A DNA stretch of 64,000 nt from Pseudomonadales bacterium (GTDB lineage Bacteria; Pseudomonadota; Gammaproteobacteria; Pseudomonadales; Azotimanducaceae), in assembly GCA_022827905.1 (NCBI GenBank), contig JAJEIQ010000080.1, forward strand, positions 62,001 to 126,000, written 5' to 3'. The notes below the pieces were generated by a model. That model had not been told where the DNA came from. It made no database searches and saw nothing but the letters and a program-made list of their open reading frames with translations. Each line of letters starts with the position of its first letter. The stretch's first letter is position 1. This document shows, one piece after another, positions 10,601-20,077 of the stretch. The position numbers and the translations under genes were made by a program.

Positions 10601-12223
10601 ATCAACGCAACGCTCGTGCTGTTGCACGAGGTCAATCGCCGCCTGTCGGCCGGAGAGTCCACCTACGACGCCTTGGTCAACGCCACGGTGACCCGCGCCC
10701 GCCCGATCCTGATTACGACCGTCACCACATTTGCAGGACTGCTGCCGCTGATGCTCACCCGGAGCGTTCAGGCGCAGCCGCTGATTCCCATGGCGACGTC
10801 GCTGGCTTACGGCGTGCTGTTCGCATCTGCCGCCACCCTCCTGGTTGCGCCGGCGTTCCTGCTGGTGCTGCGCGACCTAACGGGCGGTGCCAAACGAGTC
10901 GGCGACCTGCTCGGTGACTTGGCGGGCACCGCGCCGCGCCTGGCGAGGTGGATGGAGCGGTTTCCGTACGTGCAGGAAAGCCTGCGCGCCCGGGAGTTCG
11001 AGGACTTGCAGATTCCCGACGACATTGGGCTCGACCCGGAGACTGCGCGGCTTGCCCGACAAGGCCTCGTGCGCCTGTACTACGAGCGTGAATTCGATCG
11101 GGAGGAAATGCGCGCCCAACTCGGCGCCATTGCGGCAAAGGCGCCGGCGACGGACAGCTTGGTCGGTGAAGTGAGGATCTGGGCGGAACAGCAGTCCTTT
11201 CAGCTCGGTGTGCACATGTTGCGTGGCGTTATTGCGCCTCCTGACGCGGCGCGGCCCCTGACCAACATCCTGGATTCCTGCTTAGGCGAGTTGCTGGGCG
11301 CGGCCAAACGGGACTTGCTGGCGGAACTGGACCAGCCCCTGGGCGGAAACCACTGCTTGGTCGCCCTCGGTTCCGCCGGGCGCCGGGAATTCGCAATCGG
11401 CAGCCCGTTGCGGCTGTTGTTCGTGTACGAACCCGCCAGCGGGCGAACAAGTGGCCCGTCGCTGGCCCCCGAAGAGGCCTATGGGCAGCTTATGCAACGC
11501 TTGATGCGGCTGGTGCACCGTCTCTCGCCGGAGGCGATGCTCTTCGAGGCGGTTCCGCCCTACGCCTTGCCCCAAGGGTCGGCAACGGTGGCCGCCTGTC
11601 CGTTGCCGGCGTTGAGCGATCATTTCGACGATGCGCCCGCGCCATCCGAACTGCGCATGCTGACCCATGCCCGAATCATCGAGGCCCAAGGCGACATCGG
11701 TGAGCGCTTTGCGGCATTCCGGCAATCCGCGCTCACGCGACCACTCAACCGGGACGCGCTGGTCGCGGATCTCGTTGCTGCGAGGCAGCAAACGTTCCAG
11801 CGGCATCGCTCTGATGACGTCTGGGATGTCCGCAGTCGCCCTGGCGGTCTCGGGGATTTGGAGCTATTGGCTGAATATCTGCAATTGACCGGCGCCGCAA
11901 CAACGCCCGCCATGCTCGTCAACGGCCTGGCGCCCACCTTTGCCGCTGCCGCGGAACAGGGTTTGATTGACCAATCGGCGGCTGCGGATCTGGCCGCCGC
12001 CAGCCACTTATGGCAATGCCTGGACGGCTACTTCCGCATGGCATCCTCAGGCGACTTCGACCCCGAAACGACGTCTGAGGAAGTGCGCGAAGTCATCGCC
12101 CAAGGCTGTGGGGTAGATGCGTTCGATGCGCTGCCGCCGCACATGGCCGATGCCGCCCAGCGTGTCGCCGAGATTTTCGACCGCCTGCTGGACGGCCGGG
12201 ATGTCCATGACGGGGTGTCGTGA
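7628..12223 (+). CDS. RND efflux permease fused to a GlnE-like pseudo-nucleotidyltransferase module
   Basis: 1531 residues, about 500 longer than ordinary HAE1-type RND pumps. Residues 1 to about 1084 form a complete permease: N-terminal TM1 with ATNPVAANLLMGF, porter domains, the TM4 proton-relay Asp pair in GMLVDDAVVVGE (about 397-398), a second six-helix bundle and a final TM ending near FLLVLRDL. From about 1085 to the end is a soluble, probably cytoplasmic extension resembling half of glutamine synthetase adenylyltransferase GlnE. It has LGSAGRREF (1247-1255) where GlnE has GKLGGRE, then GSPLRLLFVY where GlnE has SDxDLIF, and later RSRPGGLGDLELL (1402-1414) where GlnE has GGxxDIEF. The catalytic DxD is replaced by Pro1260 and Arg1262, and the third acidic site (VDxRLRP in GlnE) reads AVPPYALP, so the module is probably inactive. 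One uninterrupted frame argues against an annotation join. Drug or lipid substrate unknown. Confidence 0.9.
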   Translation: MKRMIAWFATNPVAANLLMGFAVIAGLAALLRIPVKMYPDVEVPIISVSVPYLGAAPEEVETGVCARIEERLEGITGVKELNSIASEGHCTTNVELFFDADNARVLDEVQNQVNAIDTFPEETEKPIVRFLELTTVVVEVAVTGPTEERALKELGERVRNDILALPGITHADLANVRPYEISVEVSQQSLLRNGLTFDEVAAAVRKRSLDLPGGSIKSRFDEVLLRAQGQAYWGSELEKLVVTTRTDGTRVLLGEVARVVDGFEDTGQTLSFDGKPAALVQVARVGNQDLRHISETVRQFVDQSASRYPEGVELTLWNDESVLVTDRLSTLVDSGFQGLLLVLILLALFLRPHLAIWVAAGIPIAFLGAIFLIYWFGFSIDAISVIGFILALGMLVDDAVVVGEGVYVAHRRGAGQLAGAIEGAQHVLVPVTFGVLTTMAAFTPLLFSVGAVGEIMAIVAATVIFCLVFSLIECQMVLPAHLGHSGQRMPLGDFGMTLLITLVVAAVAFAPDGRSAVALALGAASVVYAGHLNGMLARLGVRFTRLQLKFEAGLESFIETRFRSLVRRVLSARRLTLAVAVAALASAAGIVAGGHLPFTFMMPVLGDRVAAKLTMPAGIGVGVTDEAIAQLSASARSVQGQLADESGDSPVLHVMVARGGHPSTGSTVGGLRQESGTHLGEVVMQLSPSESRELTTQQIADLWRQANGPIEEAIELSFDTERVQTSNDIDIRLTAEDMDALRAAAAGIRAGLAEYPGVYEITDSFRAGKEELQLSVSPAGEALGITLSDLGRQVRQAFYGEEAQRVQRGREDVRVMVRFTEQERHSLESLYSLRIRTADGGAVPFRTVAEVESGRGLAAITRTGGNRSVNVRAKVDPTRTSAGAVLAELDTGFLPDRISAYPGMTYSLETAQRQREVGDRLVPMFLLALFVIFALLAIPLHSYAQPLIILATLPFAFMGAVWGHLLMKGFGNVLGLSMPSIFGGVAASGVVINATLVLLHEVNRRLSAGESTYDALVNATVTRARPILITTVTTFAGLLPLMLTRSVQAQPLIPMATSLAYGVLFASAATLLVAPAFLLVLRDLTGGAKRVGDLLGDLAGTAPRLARWMERFPYVQESLRAREFEDLQIPDDIGLDPETARLARQGLVRLYYEREFDREEMRAQLGAIAAKAPATDSLVGEVRIWAEQQSFQLGVHMLRGVIAPPDAARPLTNILDSCLGELLGAAKRDLLAELDQPLGGNHCLVALGSAGRREFAIGSPLRLLFVYEPASGRTSGPSLAPEEAYGQLMQRLMRLVHRLSPEAMLFEAVPPYALPQGSATVAACPLPALSDHFDDAPAPSELRMLTHARIIEAQGDIGERFAAFRQSALTRPLNRDALVADLVAARQQTFQRHRSDDVWDVRSRPGGLGDLELLAEYLQLTGAATTPAMLVNGLAPTFAAAAEQGLIDQSAAADLAAASHLWQCLDGYFRMASSGDFDPETTSEEVREVIAQGCGVDAFDALPPHMADAAQRVAEIFDRLLDGRDVHDGVS

Positions 12224-12231
12224 TTCGGAGC

Positions 12232-12268
12232 GAGGGCATCCTGCCCTCGCCTTGAATCAGGTTGTTCC
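12232..12268. terminator. Bidirectional hairpin between convergent RND operons
   Basis: A perfect 8-bp stem GCGAGGGC/GCCCTCGC (12240-12247 and 12253-12260) with a 5-base loop is extended outward by GATTC/GAATC. It sits in the 70-base gap where two operons converge. There is no clear T-run, so it may act as a barrier or as a processing or Rho-type end. Confidence 0.5.
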
Positions 12269-12293
12269 GTGCGGGATCCTCAAAAGTACGCAA

Positions 12294-15200
12294 CTACTCC
12301 CTGCGGCCCTCCACGACCATGACTAGGGTGGGCAGAAAAATCAGCGTAAACAGGGTCGAGAACACTAGGCCACCGAATATGCTGACCACCAGGGGCACCA
12401 GGAAGATCAGTTCGTCGGCGCGTTCGTAGATCATGGGGGACAGTCCGAGCAGCGTCGTCACGCTGGTCAGAGCCACCGCCCGAAAGCGGTGCCGGGTTGC
12501 GGCCGCCACGGCCGCGATTGCCGGCATATGGGCTTCCTCCCTACGAATCCTGTTGTAGCGGTCCAGCAGCACCAAGGCATCGTTTACGATGATTCCGCTG
12601 ACGCCGACCACGCCAAACAAGGATATGGCCGTGAAGTCCCAACCGAGCACCCAGTGGGCGAAAACCGCTCCGGAGAACGCCATTGGGATGCCGACCACGG
12701 CGACGATGGGCTTCCAGTAGCTGCGCAGGAAGCCCGCCATGAGCGCGTACATCACGATCAGGACAATTGGAACGAGCACGCCCAAGGTGTCGTACATCGC
12801 TGCCTCAGCCCTGGCACCTTGATCGGGATTGATCTTGATGCCGGGGTACTTCGCGATGAGGTTCGGCATCACGTTCTCGTCCACCAAGGCTCGGGCCTGA
12901 ATTGGCGTGATTGCCGCCGTGTTGGCACGGGCGCTCAGCAACGCGGCCTGGTTGCCGTCGATTCGCGTCCGCGTGGCGAAATCGCGCCGTTCGGTAATGC
13001 GCGCCACCGTGGACAAAGGCACTTCGCCGCCTCCGGGACGCTGGATGCGTTCGGTCGTCAACTCGCGTAGGCCGCGTCGTTGCTCCTGTGGATAACGAAC
13101 CACCACCTTGACTTCATCACGGTCCCGCTGGATTCGCTGTACCACCAGCCCATGAAACTTGGCGCGCAACTGCCCCGCCACTTCCGCAGGCGTGAGCCCG
13201 GCAGCGTACCCGGCCTCCGTCAAGTCAATGTCGAAGTGGCGCTTGCCTTGGGAAAGACTGTCCGTAATCTCGTACACCCCGCCTAGGCTTTCCAGGTAAG
13301 CCCTCAGTTCCATGGTGGCCGCGCGCAAAGCCTGCGGATCGTCGTGTTCGAGGGAGTAGGCTATGCCGGGCAGTTCGGAACCGGCTCCGCGGCGGAACAC
13401 GACGCCCTCGAGCCCGGTCACATCACTGACGTTTCGTTGCCAGGCGCTTTCGATCCGATCGGGCGCCGCATCGCGCGACGGCCGTTCCTCAAGGTGCAGC
13501 CTCACGGAAGCGAGGTGGCTGCGGTTCGCCGCCCGGTCGCCGCGCCGCCGCTCTCGAGGCGCTGCGGAGGTAGAGCCGGCGATGACGCTGATACCGGCAA
13601 CCGACGTGCCCTCAAGCTGACCGTTGATGGCATGACCCGCTTCGGCGAATCGTTCGGCAGCGGCGAGCGTCGTCGCGAATGGCGTGCCCACCGGCAAACT
13701 CAGATCCGCCTGTATGTAGTCGGCCATGTTGGCCTGTTCGAATGCGACCACCCGCACGAGGTCGGACCGCAGGAGCAGCAGTGCCGCAAGGACAACCACC
13801 ACGCCTCCGGCAATGGTGACCGCTATGTGGCGAACCGCCCAGGAGACCACCGGCACGACGACTCGGTTGCCGATGTCCTTCATCCAGACCCTGACCCGTG
13901 CCTGCAGATCGCTCAACGGACGCAGGCTCCACTGCCGCTGATGGGACAGGTGTGCCGGCAGTATGAAAAACGCCTCGACCAGCGAGATCAGCAGCACGAA
14001 GAAGACGACGTAGGGAAAGACCCCCAACAACTGCAGGGTGCCCGCCGTGAAGAACAGGAACGGGATGAAGGCGATGACGGTGGTCAGAACGCCCACGCAT
14101 ATGGGGCCCGCCACGCCTCGCGCGCCCAGAATCGCCGCATCCAGGGCTCCTCTGCCTTTCTCGCGTTCCGCGGCGATGTTCTCACCGACCACCACCGCAT
14201 CGTCCACGACGATGCCGACCAGCATGAACAGGGCGAAGATCGTCAACACGTTCAGGGTCAGGCCCGCGGGGCCGAAGAACAACAACGCGCCGATGAACGC
14301 AATGGGGATGCCGCAGGCGATCCAGAAGGCGATGCGCAGGTCGAACATGACCACGAGGCAGACGAACACCAGCGCCACGCCGGCGAGTCCGTTTTGCACG
14401 ACGGTCAGCAAGAGGTCGGAGACCGGGCTGGCCCGATCGTCCCATACATCGATCGCGACGTCCTGGGGCACGGGATAGTCCACAAGAGCGCCCCTGACGA
14501 TCTCCGCTACGTCGCTAACCGATTGACTGGCCGTCGCATCGACCTGCACCAGCACGGCGGGGACGCCGTCCACCTCCAGCACGAGGTCCTCATCGACGAA
14601 TCCATCGTGGATTTCAGCAACGTCGCCGAGTCTCACGATGGTGCCGTCCAGTCTCGTGATGAGCGGGATGTCGAGGAATTCCTCGCCGACGTGGCGCTTG
14701 GCCAGCGTCTGTAGAACCACGCCGCCGGCTCCGGTGCGCAACTCGCCGGCAGTTAGGTTCACCGAGCCCAGGCGCACAATCCCGGAAACCTCGGAGAGGG
14801 TCAAGCCGTTGCGGCGCAAGGCCTCCTCGCTTATCTCGATGGTGATCTCGCGATCGCGGGTGCCCTTGAGGTCAACCAGCGACACCGACGGCAGCGCCAG
14901 CAGGTCGTCGCGCAGCCGCTCGGCGGCAAGCCGCAACTGGTCCTCCGTGAGCACGGAAGACGAAACCGCCAACGTCATCACCTCGCGCACAGACCGCGAC
15001 ATCGACACCTCCGGCTGCTCGGCACTGACGGGCGGGAAGTTCTCGATGCGGTCCACGGCATTCTGAACGTCATCGAGCACGGTGTCGGGATTGGCAAAGG
15101 GGGAAACTTCGATATTGACCTGGCCCAGCCCCTCGGTGGCGACTCCCACGACGCGTTCCACGCCGGGATTGCCAATGACGCTTTCCTCGATTCGGCGGTT

Positions 15201-15440
15201 GATGTCCTGCTCCACCTCTTCAGGCGATGTGCCCGGCGAGGGGACCCGAACCGTGACTGTTCGTTGGTCCACATCGGGAAAGCCCTGCACGGCCAACTCG
15301 CTGCCGGCGATGGCGCCGCCGATGAGCAGGACGAGCATGAGGAGGTTGGCGGCGACCCGGTTTTCCGCAAAGTAGCCAATCAGCCCTTTTGGCTGGGTGA
15401 CGCTCGACCCCATGGGTTGATCGGAGTCGGTCGCGCTCAT
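12294..15440 (-). CDS. RND efflux permease (HAE1 family)
   Basis: A 1048-residue inner-membrane proton-driven pump of normal RND length. It has an N-terminal TM with AENRVAANLLML, two large periplasmic porter loops, the TM4 motif LVGIVVDDAVVVGENI with the Asp pair, and a C-terminal bundle ending with the charged tail EGRRE. It starts 4 bases inside the end of the upstream adaptor gene (ATGA). It converges on the first RND system, and the two permeases are only distantly alike; this one has no C-terminal extension. Confidence 0.93.
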   Translation of the reverse strand: MSATDSDQPMGSSVTQPKGLIGYFAENRVAANLLMLVLLIGGAIAGSELAVQGFPDVDQRTVTVRVPSPGTSPEEVEQDINRRIEESVIGNPGVERVVGVATEGLGQVNIEVSPFANPDTVLDDVQNAVDRIENFPPVSAEQPEVSMSRSVREVMTLAVSSSVLTEDQLRLAAERLRDDLLALPSVSLVDLKGTRDREITIEISEEALRRNGLTLSEVSGIVRLGSVNLTAGELRTGAGGVVLQTLAKRHVGEEFLDIPLITRLDGTIVRLGDVAEIHDGFVDEDLVLEVDGVPAVLVQVDATASQSVSDVAEIVRGALVDYPVPQDVAIDVWDDRASPVSDLLLTVVQNGLAGVALVFVCLVVMFDLRIAFWIACGIPIAFIGALLFFGPAGLTLNVLTIFALFMLVGIVVDDAVVVGENIAAEREKGRGALDAAILGARGVAGPICVGVLTTVIAFIPFLFFTAGTLQLLGVFPYVVFFVLLISLVEAFFILPAHLSHQRQWSLRPLSDLQARVRVWMKDIGNRVVVPVVSWAVRHIAVTIAGGVVVVLAALLLLRSDLVRVVAFEQANMADYIQADLSLPVGTPFATTLAAAERFAEAGHAINGQLEGTSVAGISVIAGSTSAAPRERRRGDRAANRSHLASVRLHLEERPSRDAAPDRIESAWQRNVSDVTGLEGVVFRRGAGSELPGIAYSLEHDDPQALRAATMELRAYLESLGGVYEITDSLSQGKRHFDIDLTEAGYAAGLTPAEVAGQLRAKFHGLVVQRIQRDRDEVKVVVRYPQEQRRGLRELTTERIQRPGGGEVPLSTVARITERRDFATRTRIDGNQAALLSARANTAAITPIQARALVDENVMPNLIAKYPGIKINPDQGARAEAAMYDTLGVLVPIVLIVMYALMAGFLRSYWKPIVAVVGIPMAFSGAVFAHWVLGWDFTAISLFGVVGVSGIIVNDALVLLDRYNRIRREEAHMPAIAAVAAATRHRFRAVALTSVTTLLGLSPMIYERADELIFLVPLVVSIFGGLVFSTLFTLIFLPTLVMVVEGRRE

Positions 15441-16600
15441 CGTCCGGCCCCGGAATTGGAGCGCGCATCGGCCAATTCAACGGCCAGTCCTTCCCGGGCG
15501 CCTGGGATGGTGCCCATGACGATGCCGTCTCCCGCATCGAAGGCGTCCACGATCCAACTGGACCGGGTGCGCCCGACCGTCCGTGGCGCAAACGATTTCA
15601 AGGTGCCGCTTTCGATCACCCAGACTCGGCCTTGGGCCTGCTCGGTCGATTCCGGCAGCAGGTAAACACCCTCAGCCACCGGGCCCTGGATCGCAACTTC
15701 CGCAAACGAGCCAGGCAGCGGCAGCGAGTCAGCGGGCAAACTCTCTGAAAACTTGAGGAATACTGTCGCCAGACGACTGCGCGCCGCGACCGCGGACGAT
15801 ACGCGATCGACTGTGGCGCTGAAGGTTTGCCCGCCGGCCCGAATCTCTGCCGCCCGGCCGATGATCGGTTCAAGGCGATTCAGATCCCGGACTTCAATCG
15901 GTGCCTCCACTTGCAGCGCATCGGTGCGATACACGGTGCCCAAGGGCGTTCCCGGACCGACTTGTTCGCCGAGTTCGACGCTGGCATTGAGTACCCGGCT
16001 GTCGAACGGAAACGAAATGCGGGTCCGTTGGAGCTTCAGTTCAGCCATTTTCAGCGACGCCTGCGCATGCTCCAATTCCGCTTGCTCCTTGGCAAGCGAC
16101 GGACCGCGACGAACCCGCTCCGACAGTTCCAGGCCCGGGTAGTCCCGCGCGAACACTCTCGCGTCATGCTCCCCGCGGGCTTGTTCGCGCCACACGCTGG
16201 CTTCGGCCTCCTTGACGGTCGCGCGGGCCGCTTCAACGCGGAGCTCAAAGTCCCTCGGATCGATTCGGATCATGGTTTCCCGCGCCGGAATCGACCCGCC
16301 GTTGCTGAATTTCGGTGAAATCCAGACCACCCGCGACGAAACCTCGGAAACCACCCTTGCCTTCCGGGCTAGGCTGACCACGGCCGTCAGGTCGACCTGC
16401 TGGGTCTGATCGGTGACCTCGGGCTGAATCACGCTAACGACGGGCTTGGGCGCAGCGCCAAGCCCGAGCCCTTCGTTCCCCCCGTCTCCCGGTGCCTGCG
16501 CGAAATACACAGCCACGAGAATGGCCGCGCCAATGGCGCCCAATTGGATGTAGCCGCGCAAATTGCGGCTACCCTGCTCTGTTTGTGTCTCTTCCGACAT
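15437..16600 (-). CDS. RND efflux periplasmic adaptor
   Basis: A membrane-fusion protein of about 387 residues with one N-terminal TM segment (about residues 18-35), lipoyl halves flanking a helical hairpin, and a beta-barrel domain. The ATG at 16600 is preferred over the in-frame GTG at 16615 because AAGGGGG stands 6 bases before it. It is coupled to the downstream permease by an ATGA overlap. A TTGACA hexamer at 16661-16666 (minus strand) may be its -35 element, but the -10 is poor. No regulator gene adjoins it. Confidence 0.88.
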   Translation of the reverse strand: MSEETQTEQGSRNLRGYIQLGAIGAAILVAVYFAQAPGDGGNEGLGLGAAPKPVVSVIQPEVTDQTQQVDLTAVVSLARKARVVSEVSSRVVWISPKFSNGGSIPARETMIRIDPRDFELRVEAARATVKEAEASVWREQARGEHDARVFARDYPGLELSERVRRGPSLAKEQAELEHAQASLKMAELKLQRTRISFPFDSRVLNASVELGEQVGPGTPLGTVYRTDALQVEAPIEVRDLNRLEPIIGRAAEIRAGGQTFSATVDRVSSAVAARSRLATVFLKFSESLPADSLPLPGSFAEVAIQGPVAEGVYLLPESTEQAQGRVWVIESGTLKSFAPRTVGRTRSSWIVDAFDAGDGIVMGTIPGAREGLAVELADARSNSGAGR

Positions 16601-16676
16601 AGTGGCCCCCTTCACTGATCACTTTGCTGCGGACAATTCGTGATGAACACTACCAGATAATGTCAACTAGTTAATC

Positions 16677-17738
16677 TTAATCGCCCCGTTGGCGGAGCGC
16701 GTTCGCCTCGGCGAGCTGCGCCAGGCAGTCGAGGGAGTCCTCCCAGCCGATGCAGGCGTCGGTGACGCTTTGGCCGTAAACCAGTTCGCTTGGAGCGCCG
16801 ATCTTCTGGTTGCCCTCGACCAGATTGCTCTCGATCATCACGCCGAGAATGCGCGACTCGCCGTCGGCCAACTGGCGGCAGATGTCTTCACAGACGAGCA
16901 GTTGGCGGCGGTGGTCCTTCTGGCTGTTGGCGTGGCTCATATCGACCATCACCCGGGGGCAGACGCCGGCCTTCTCCAAGAGGCGGCTGGCGTAGTGGAC
17001 GGAGGGGCTGTCGTAGTTGGTCTTGCCGCCGCCGCCACGCAAAATGACGTGGCAGTCCTCGTTGCCGGCGGTCTGAAAGATGGCGGAATGGCCGAGTTTG
17101 GTGACCGACAGGAAGATGTGCGAGTGCTCCGCTGAACCCGTCGCATCAACCGCCACCTGAATCGAGCCGTCGGTGCTGTTCTTGAAGCCGATGGGACAGG
17201 AGAGGCCGGATGCCAACTGGCGGTGGATCTGGCTTTCCGTCGTGCGTGCGCCGATCGCCCCCCAACTGACGAAATCGCCAACGTATTGCGGGGAAATGGG
17301 GTCCAGGTACTCGGTGCCGCAGCCGACGCCGAGCTCCACAATGTCCCGCAGCAACGTCCGGGCCGCCTTGAGGCCGGTGTTGATGTCATAGGAGTTGTCC
17401 ATGTGCGGGTCGTTGATCAACCCCTTCCAACCGATGGTGGTGCGCGGCTTCTCGAAGTAGACGCGCATGATGATGTGCAGGTGATCGCGATGCTTCTGCG
17501 CCTGCTCGCACAGCCCTTCGGCGTATTCCAGGCCCGCCTTGGGGTCGTGTATGGAGCAGGGCCCGACGACCACCAACAGCCGTTGGTCGCGGCCGTGGAT
17601 GATGTCGCTGATCGCGCGCCGATCGTTGAACACCCGCTCCGAGGCCCGCGGCGACACCGGCAGTTCGTCGATAAGGCTGGCCGGAGCGGCCACCTCCTGC
17701 ATGCCGGTGATGCGGGTGTCATCGGTCAGGTATTGCAT
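16677..17738 (-). CDS. 3-deoxy-7-phosphoheptulonate (DAHP) synthase, class I
   Basis: Condenses PEP and erythrose 4-phosphate, the first step of the shikimate pathway. At 353 residues it matches the AroF/AroG/AroH group, with VVVGPCSIHDPKAGLEYA, the RVYFEKPRTTIGWKGLINDP active-site stretch and SHANSQKDHRRQ. Which feedback type it is (Phe, Tyr or Trp) cannot be told by eye. It is divergent from the HolD-like gene and ends 76 bases from the adaptor start. Confidence 0.95.
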   Translation of the reverse strand: MQYLTDDTRITGMQEVAAPASLIDELPVSPRASERVFNDRRAISDIIHGRDQRLLVVVGPCSIHDPKAGLEYAEGLCEQAQKHRDHLHIIMRVYFEKPRTTIGWKGLINDPHMDNSYDINTGLKAARTLLRDIVELGVGCGTEYLDPISPQYVGDFVSWGAIGARTTESQIHRQLASGLSCPIGFKNSTDGSIQVAVDATGSAEHSHIFLSVTKLGHSAIFQTAGNEDCHVILRGGGGKTNYDSPSVHYASRLLEKAGVCPRVMVDMSHANSQKDHRRQLLVCEDICRQLADGESRILGVMIESNLVEGNQKIGAPSELVYGQSVTDACIGWEDSLDCLAQLAEANALRQRGD

Positions 17739-17807
17739 GGTTCGCTGTGGCTTAACCGGGACGGGTGTGGAATGCTAGCAGAATCCTGAAAGCGATAGGC
17801 TCGCAAG

Positions 17808-18425
17808 TTGGATCCCCGCCGCACTCAAATCCTCAACGACATGGGCATCGAAGCTTGGCGTTTGCGCAGCGCCGAGGCTGCTGCGGCCCCGTCACGGCCG
17901 GAGCGCCAAGTGCCCACCCAGGCAAGGGCTCCGGCGGCGCCCCCTCGCCGAACGGCGCCGTCGCCGCCTCCGCCGCCACGCAACCAGCCCGCCGCGCGCC
18001 AAACCGAGCCCGCACGACACGGGCCAACCGATGTGCCGACCGGCGACTCGTTCTCGGTCATCGCCTTCTGCGCGGCGAGCCAGGACGGCGGCGCGCTGTT
18101 GGCTTGCGAGAGACTTTCCGGGCGCGGGCAAGCGGTGCTGGCAGCCGACATTGTTCGTTGTCTGTGCCGCAACTGGGCCGCTACAGTCAGGCGGATCGAA
18201 TTCAATTGGCCCTTGCCCGGCGTCTCCGGCGCGGCCGGGCCAGCCCTCGGCGCATTCCTGGACAAGCAAATTGATGACTTCTCCGTTACCCGCGCCCTAG
18301 CCACGGCGTCGGCGGGAGCCAAACTGCCCCCGGGTGGCATCGACTTCATCACCATCCCCGACCTAGCCGAACTCGACAGTCCGGATGCCAAGCGAGCCCT
18401 CTGGCGGCAGCTTCAGGAACCCTAG
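17808..18425 (+). CDS. HolD-like protein (DNA polymerase III psi subunit family)
   Basis: 205 residues starting with TTG. The first residues [17 protein letters not shown] parallel the E. coli HolD start RRDWQLQQLGITQWSLR, the part of psi that docks on the DnaX clamp loader. The last residues [17 protein letters not shown] parallel the HolD end LTDLRANPTARAALWQQI. Between them lies a Pro/Ala-rich linker (about residues 28-75) absent from the 137-residue E. coli protein, then a domain with the expected alternation of strands and helices. The gene sits directly before prfC; in E. coli the order is holD-rimI-yjjG-prfC, so position supports the call. rimI and yjjG are absent here. The role would be bridging chi/SSB to the clamp loader. 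This is a judgement from the two ends plus context. Confidence 0.6.
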   Translation: MDPRRTQILNDMGIEAWRLRSAEAAAAPSRPERQVPTQARAPAAPPRRTAPSPPPPPRNQPAARQTEPARHGPTDVPTGDSFSVIAFCAASQDGGALLACERLSGRGQAVLAADIVRCLCRNWAATVRRIEFNWPLPGVSGAAGPALGAFLDKQIDDFSVTRALATASAGAKLPPGGIDFITIPDLAELDSPDAKRALWRQLQEP

Positions 18426-18438
18426 GCAAGAAACACCC

Positions 18439-20016
18439 ATGAATTCAGCAGCTGAAATCGCCCGCCGGCGGACGTTCGCCATCATCTCGCACCCGGACGC
18501 GGGCAAGACGACGATGACCGAAAAACTGCTGCTGTTCGGCAATGCCATCCAGTTGGCAGGAGCCGTAAAGTCGCGCAAGGCCGACCGTCACGCTACCTCG
18601 GACTGGATGGCGATGGAGCAGGAGCGGGGCATCTCGGTGACCACCTCGGTCATGCAGTTCCCCTATCGCGACCGGATCATGAACCTGCTCGACACCCCCG
18701 GCCACGAGGACTTCTCGGAAGACACCTACCGCACCCTGACGGCGGTCGATTCGGCGCTGATGGTCATCGATGGCGCCAAGGGGGTGGAGCCGCGCACCAT
18801 CAAGCTTATGGAGGTCTGCCGGCTGCGCGACACGCCGATCATCACCTTCATCAACAAGCTCGACCGGGCCATCCGGGATCCCTTGGAGTTGCTGGACGAG
18901 ATCGAGGACATCCTGCAGATTCAGTGTGCGCCCATCACTTGGCCGCTCGGCTCCGGAAGCCTCTTTCGAGGCACCTACGACCTGGCCGCCGACACGATTG
19001 AGGTCTATCAGCCTGGGCACGGGCAGCGCATCCACACCTATCCTCGAATCCAGGGGTTGGACAGCCCCGAGGCACGGGCGCTGCTCGGCGACGACTACGA
19101 GGCGCTGGCCGAAGAGATCGAACTGGTGCGCGGAGCCACTCCCGAATTCGACGGCGACGATTTTTTCAGCGCCACCCAGACGCCGGTTTACTTTGGCACC
19201 GCGCTGGGCAACTTCGGCGTTGAAAACCTGCTCAACGGGGTGGCCGCCCACGCGCCCGAGCCGCAGCCACGCCGGGCCGCGAGCCGCGGGGTGGACCCTG
19301 ATGAGACCCGCTTCTCAGGGTTCGTGTTCAAGGTCCAAGCCAATATGGATCCCCGGCACCGAGACCGGATCGCCTTTTTGCGGGTCTGCTCCGGGCGCTA
19401 TGAACGGGGCATGAGGCTCAGCCACGTGCGTTTGGGCAAGACGGTGAAAATCAGCGATGCCGTGACCTTCATGGCCGGTGATCGAACCCAGGCGACCCTC
19501 GCTTGGCCCGGCGACATCATCGGCCTGTACAACCACGGTGCCATCCAGATTGGCGATTCGTTCAGCGAGGGCGAACGCTTGGAGTTCATCGGCATCCCCA
19601 ACTTCGCGCCGGAGTTGTTCCGGAAGGTGCGCACCCGCGACCCGCTGAAGGGCAAGCAGCTCGAAAAGGGCCTGCATCAGCTCGCGGAGGAAGGCGCTAC
19701 CCAGGTGTTCAAGCCCATGAACCGCAACGAACTCGTGGTCGGCGCCGTGGGGGTGCTGCAATTCGATGTGGTTGCCCACCGGCTGCGCGAGGAGTACCGG
19801 GCGGATTGTCTCTATGAAGACAGCAACATCCACACGGCGCGCTGGATCCACGGCGACGATGCCAGCGCCGTGGAGGCCTTCCGGCGCAAAAACGCGGACC
19901 ACTTGGCCGTGGACGGCGGTGGCCACCTCGCTTATCTGGCACCCACCCGCACCAATCTGCAGCTAACGGAGGAACGCTGGCCGGAACTGGAGTTCAGGAA
20001 GACGCGGGAGCACTAG
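18439..20016 (+). CDS. prfC: Peptide chain release factor 3 (GTPase)
   Basis: Translational GTPase that removes RF1/RF2 from the ribosome after peptide release. The 525-residue product has the normal RF3 length, with the G1 loop [16 protein letters not shown]2 region [13 protein letters not shown]3 [16 protein letters not shown] and G4 NKLDR, then domains II and III. The ATG at 18439 gives the conserved N-terminus ([20 protein letters not shown]); the frame is open further upstream inside the HolD-like gene. The gap to that gene is 13 bases. Confidence 0.96.
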   Translation: MNSAAEIARRRTFAIISHPDAGKTTMTEKLLLFGNAIQLAGAVKSRKADRHATSDWMAMEQERGISVTTSVMQFPYRDRIMNLLDTPGHEDFSEDTYRTLTAVDSALMVIDGAKGVEPRTIKLMEVCRLRDTPIITFINKLDRAIRDPLELLDEIEDILQIQCAPITWPLGSGSLFRGTYDLAADTIEVYQPGHGQRIHTYPRIQGLDSPEARALLGDDYEALAEEIELVRGATPEFDGDDFFSATQTPVYFGTALGNFGVENLLNGVAAHAPEPQPRRAASRGVDPDETRFSGFVFKVQANMDPRHRDRIAFLRVCSGRYERGMRLSHVRLGKTVKISDAVTFMAGDRTQATLAWPGDIIGLYNHGAIQIGDSFSEGERLEFIGIPNFAPELFRKVRTRDPLKGKQLEKGLHQLAEEGATQVFKPMNRNELVVGAVGVLQFDVVAHRLREEYRADCLYEDSNIHTARWIHGDDASAVEAFRRKNADHLAVDGGGHLAYLAPTRTNLQLTEERWPELEFRKTREH

Positions 20017-20077
20017 GGGGAGTAAACTGGCTATCGTTGACCAGTTTCAAGCCCTGTCTGAGAGAGGTTGAACGGAG

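Noticed and set aside
12224-12293. Small gene between the RND operons
   Set aside because: Only a hairpin is present; no frame with a start and Shine-Dalgarno.
13344-14714. 456-codon plus-strand frame
   Set aside because: Antisense shadow of the second RND permease; the product is His/Asp/Arg-rich with no domain.
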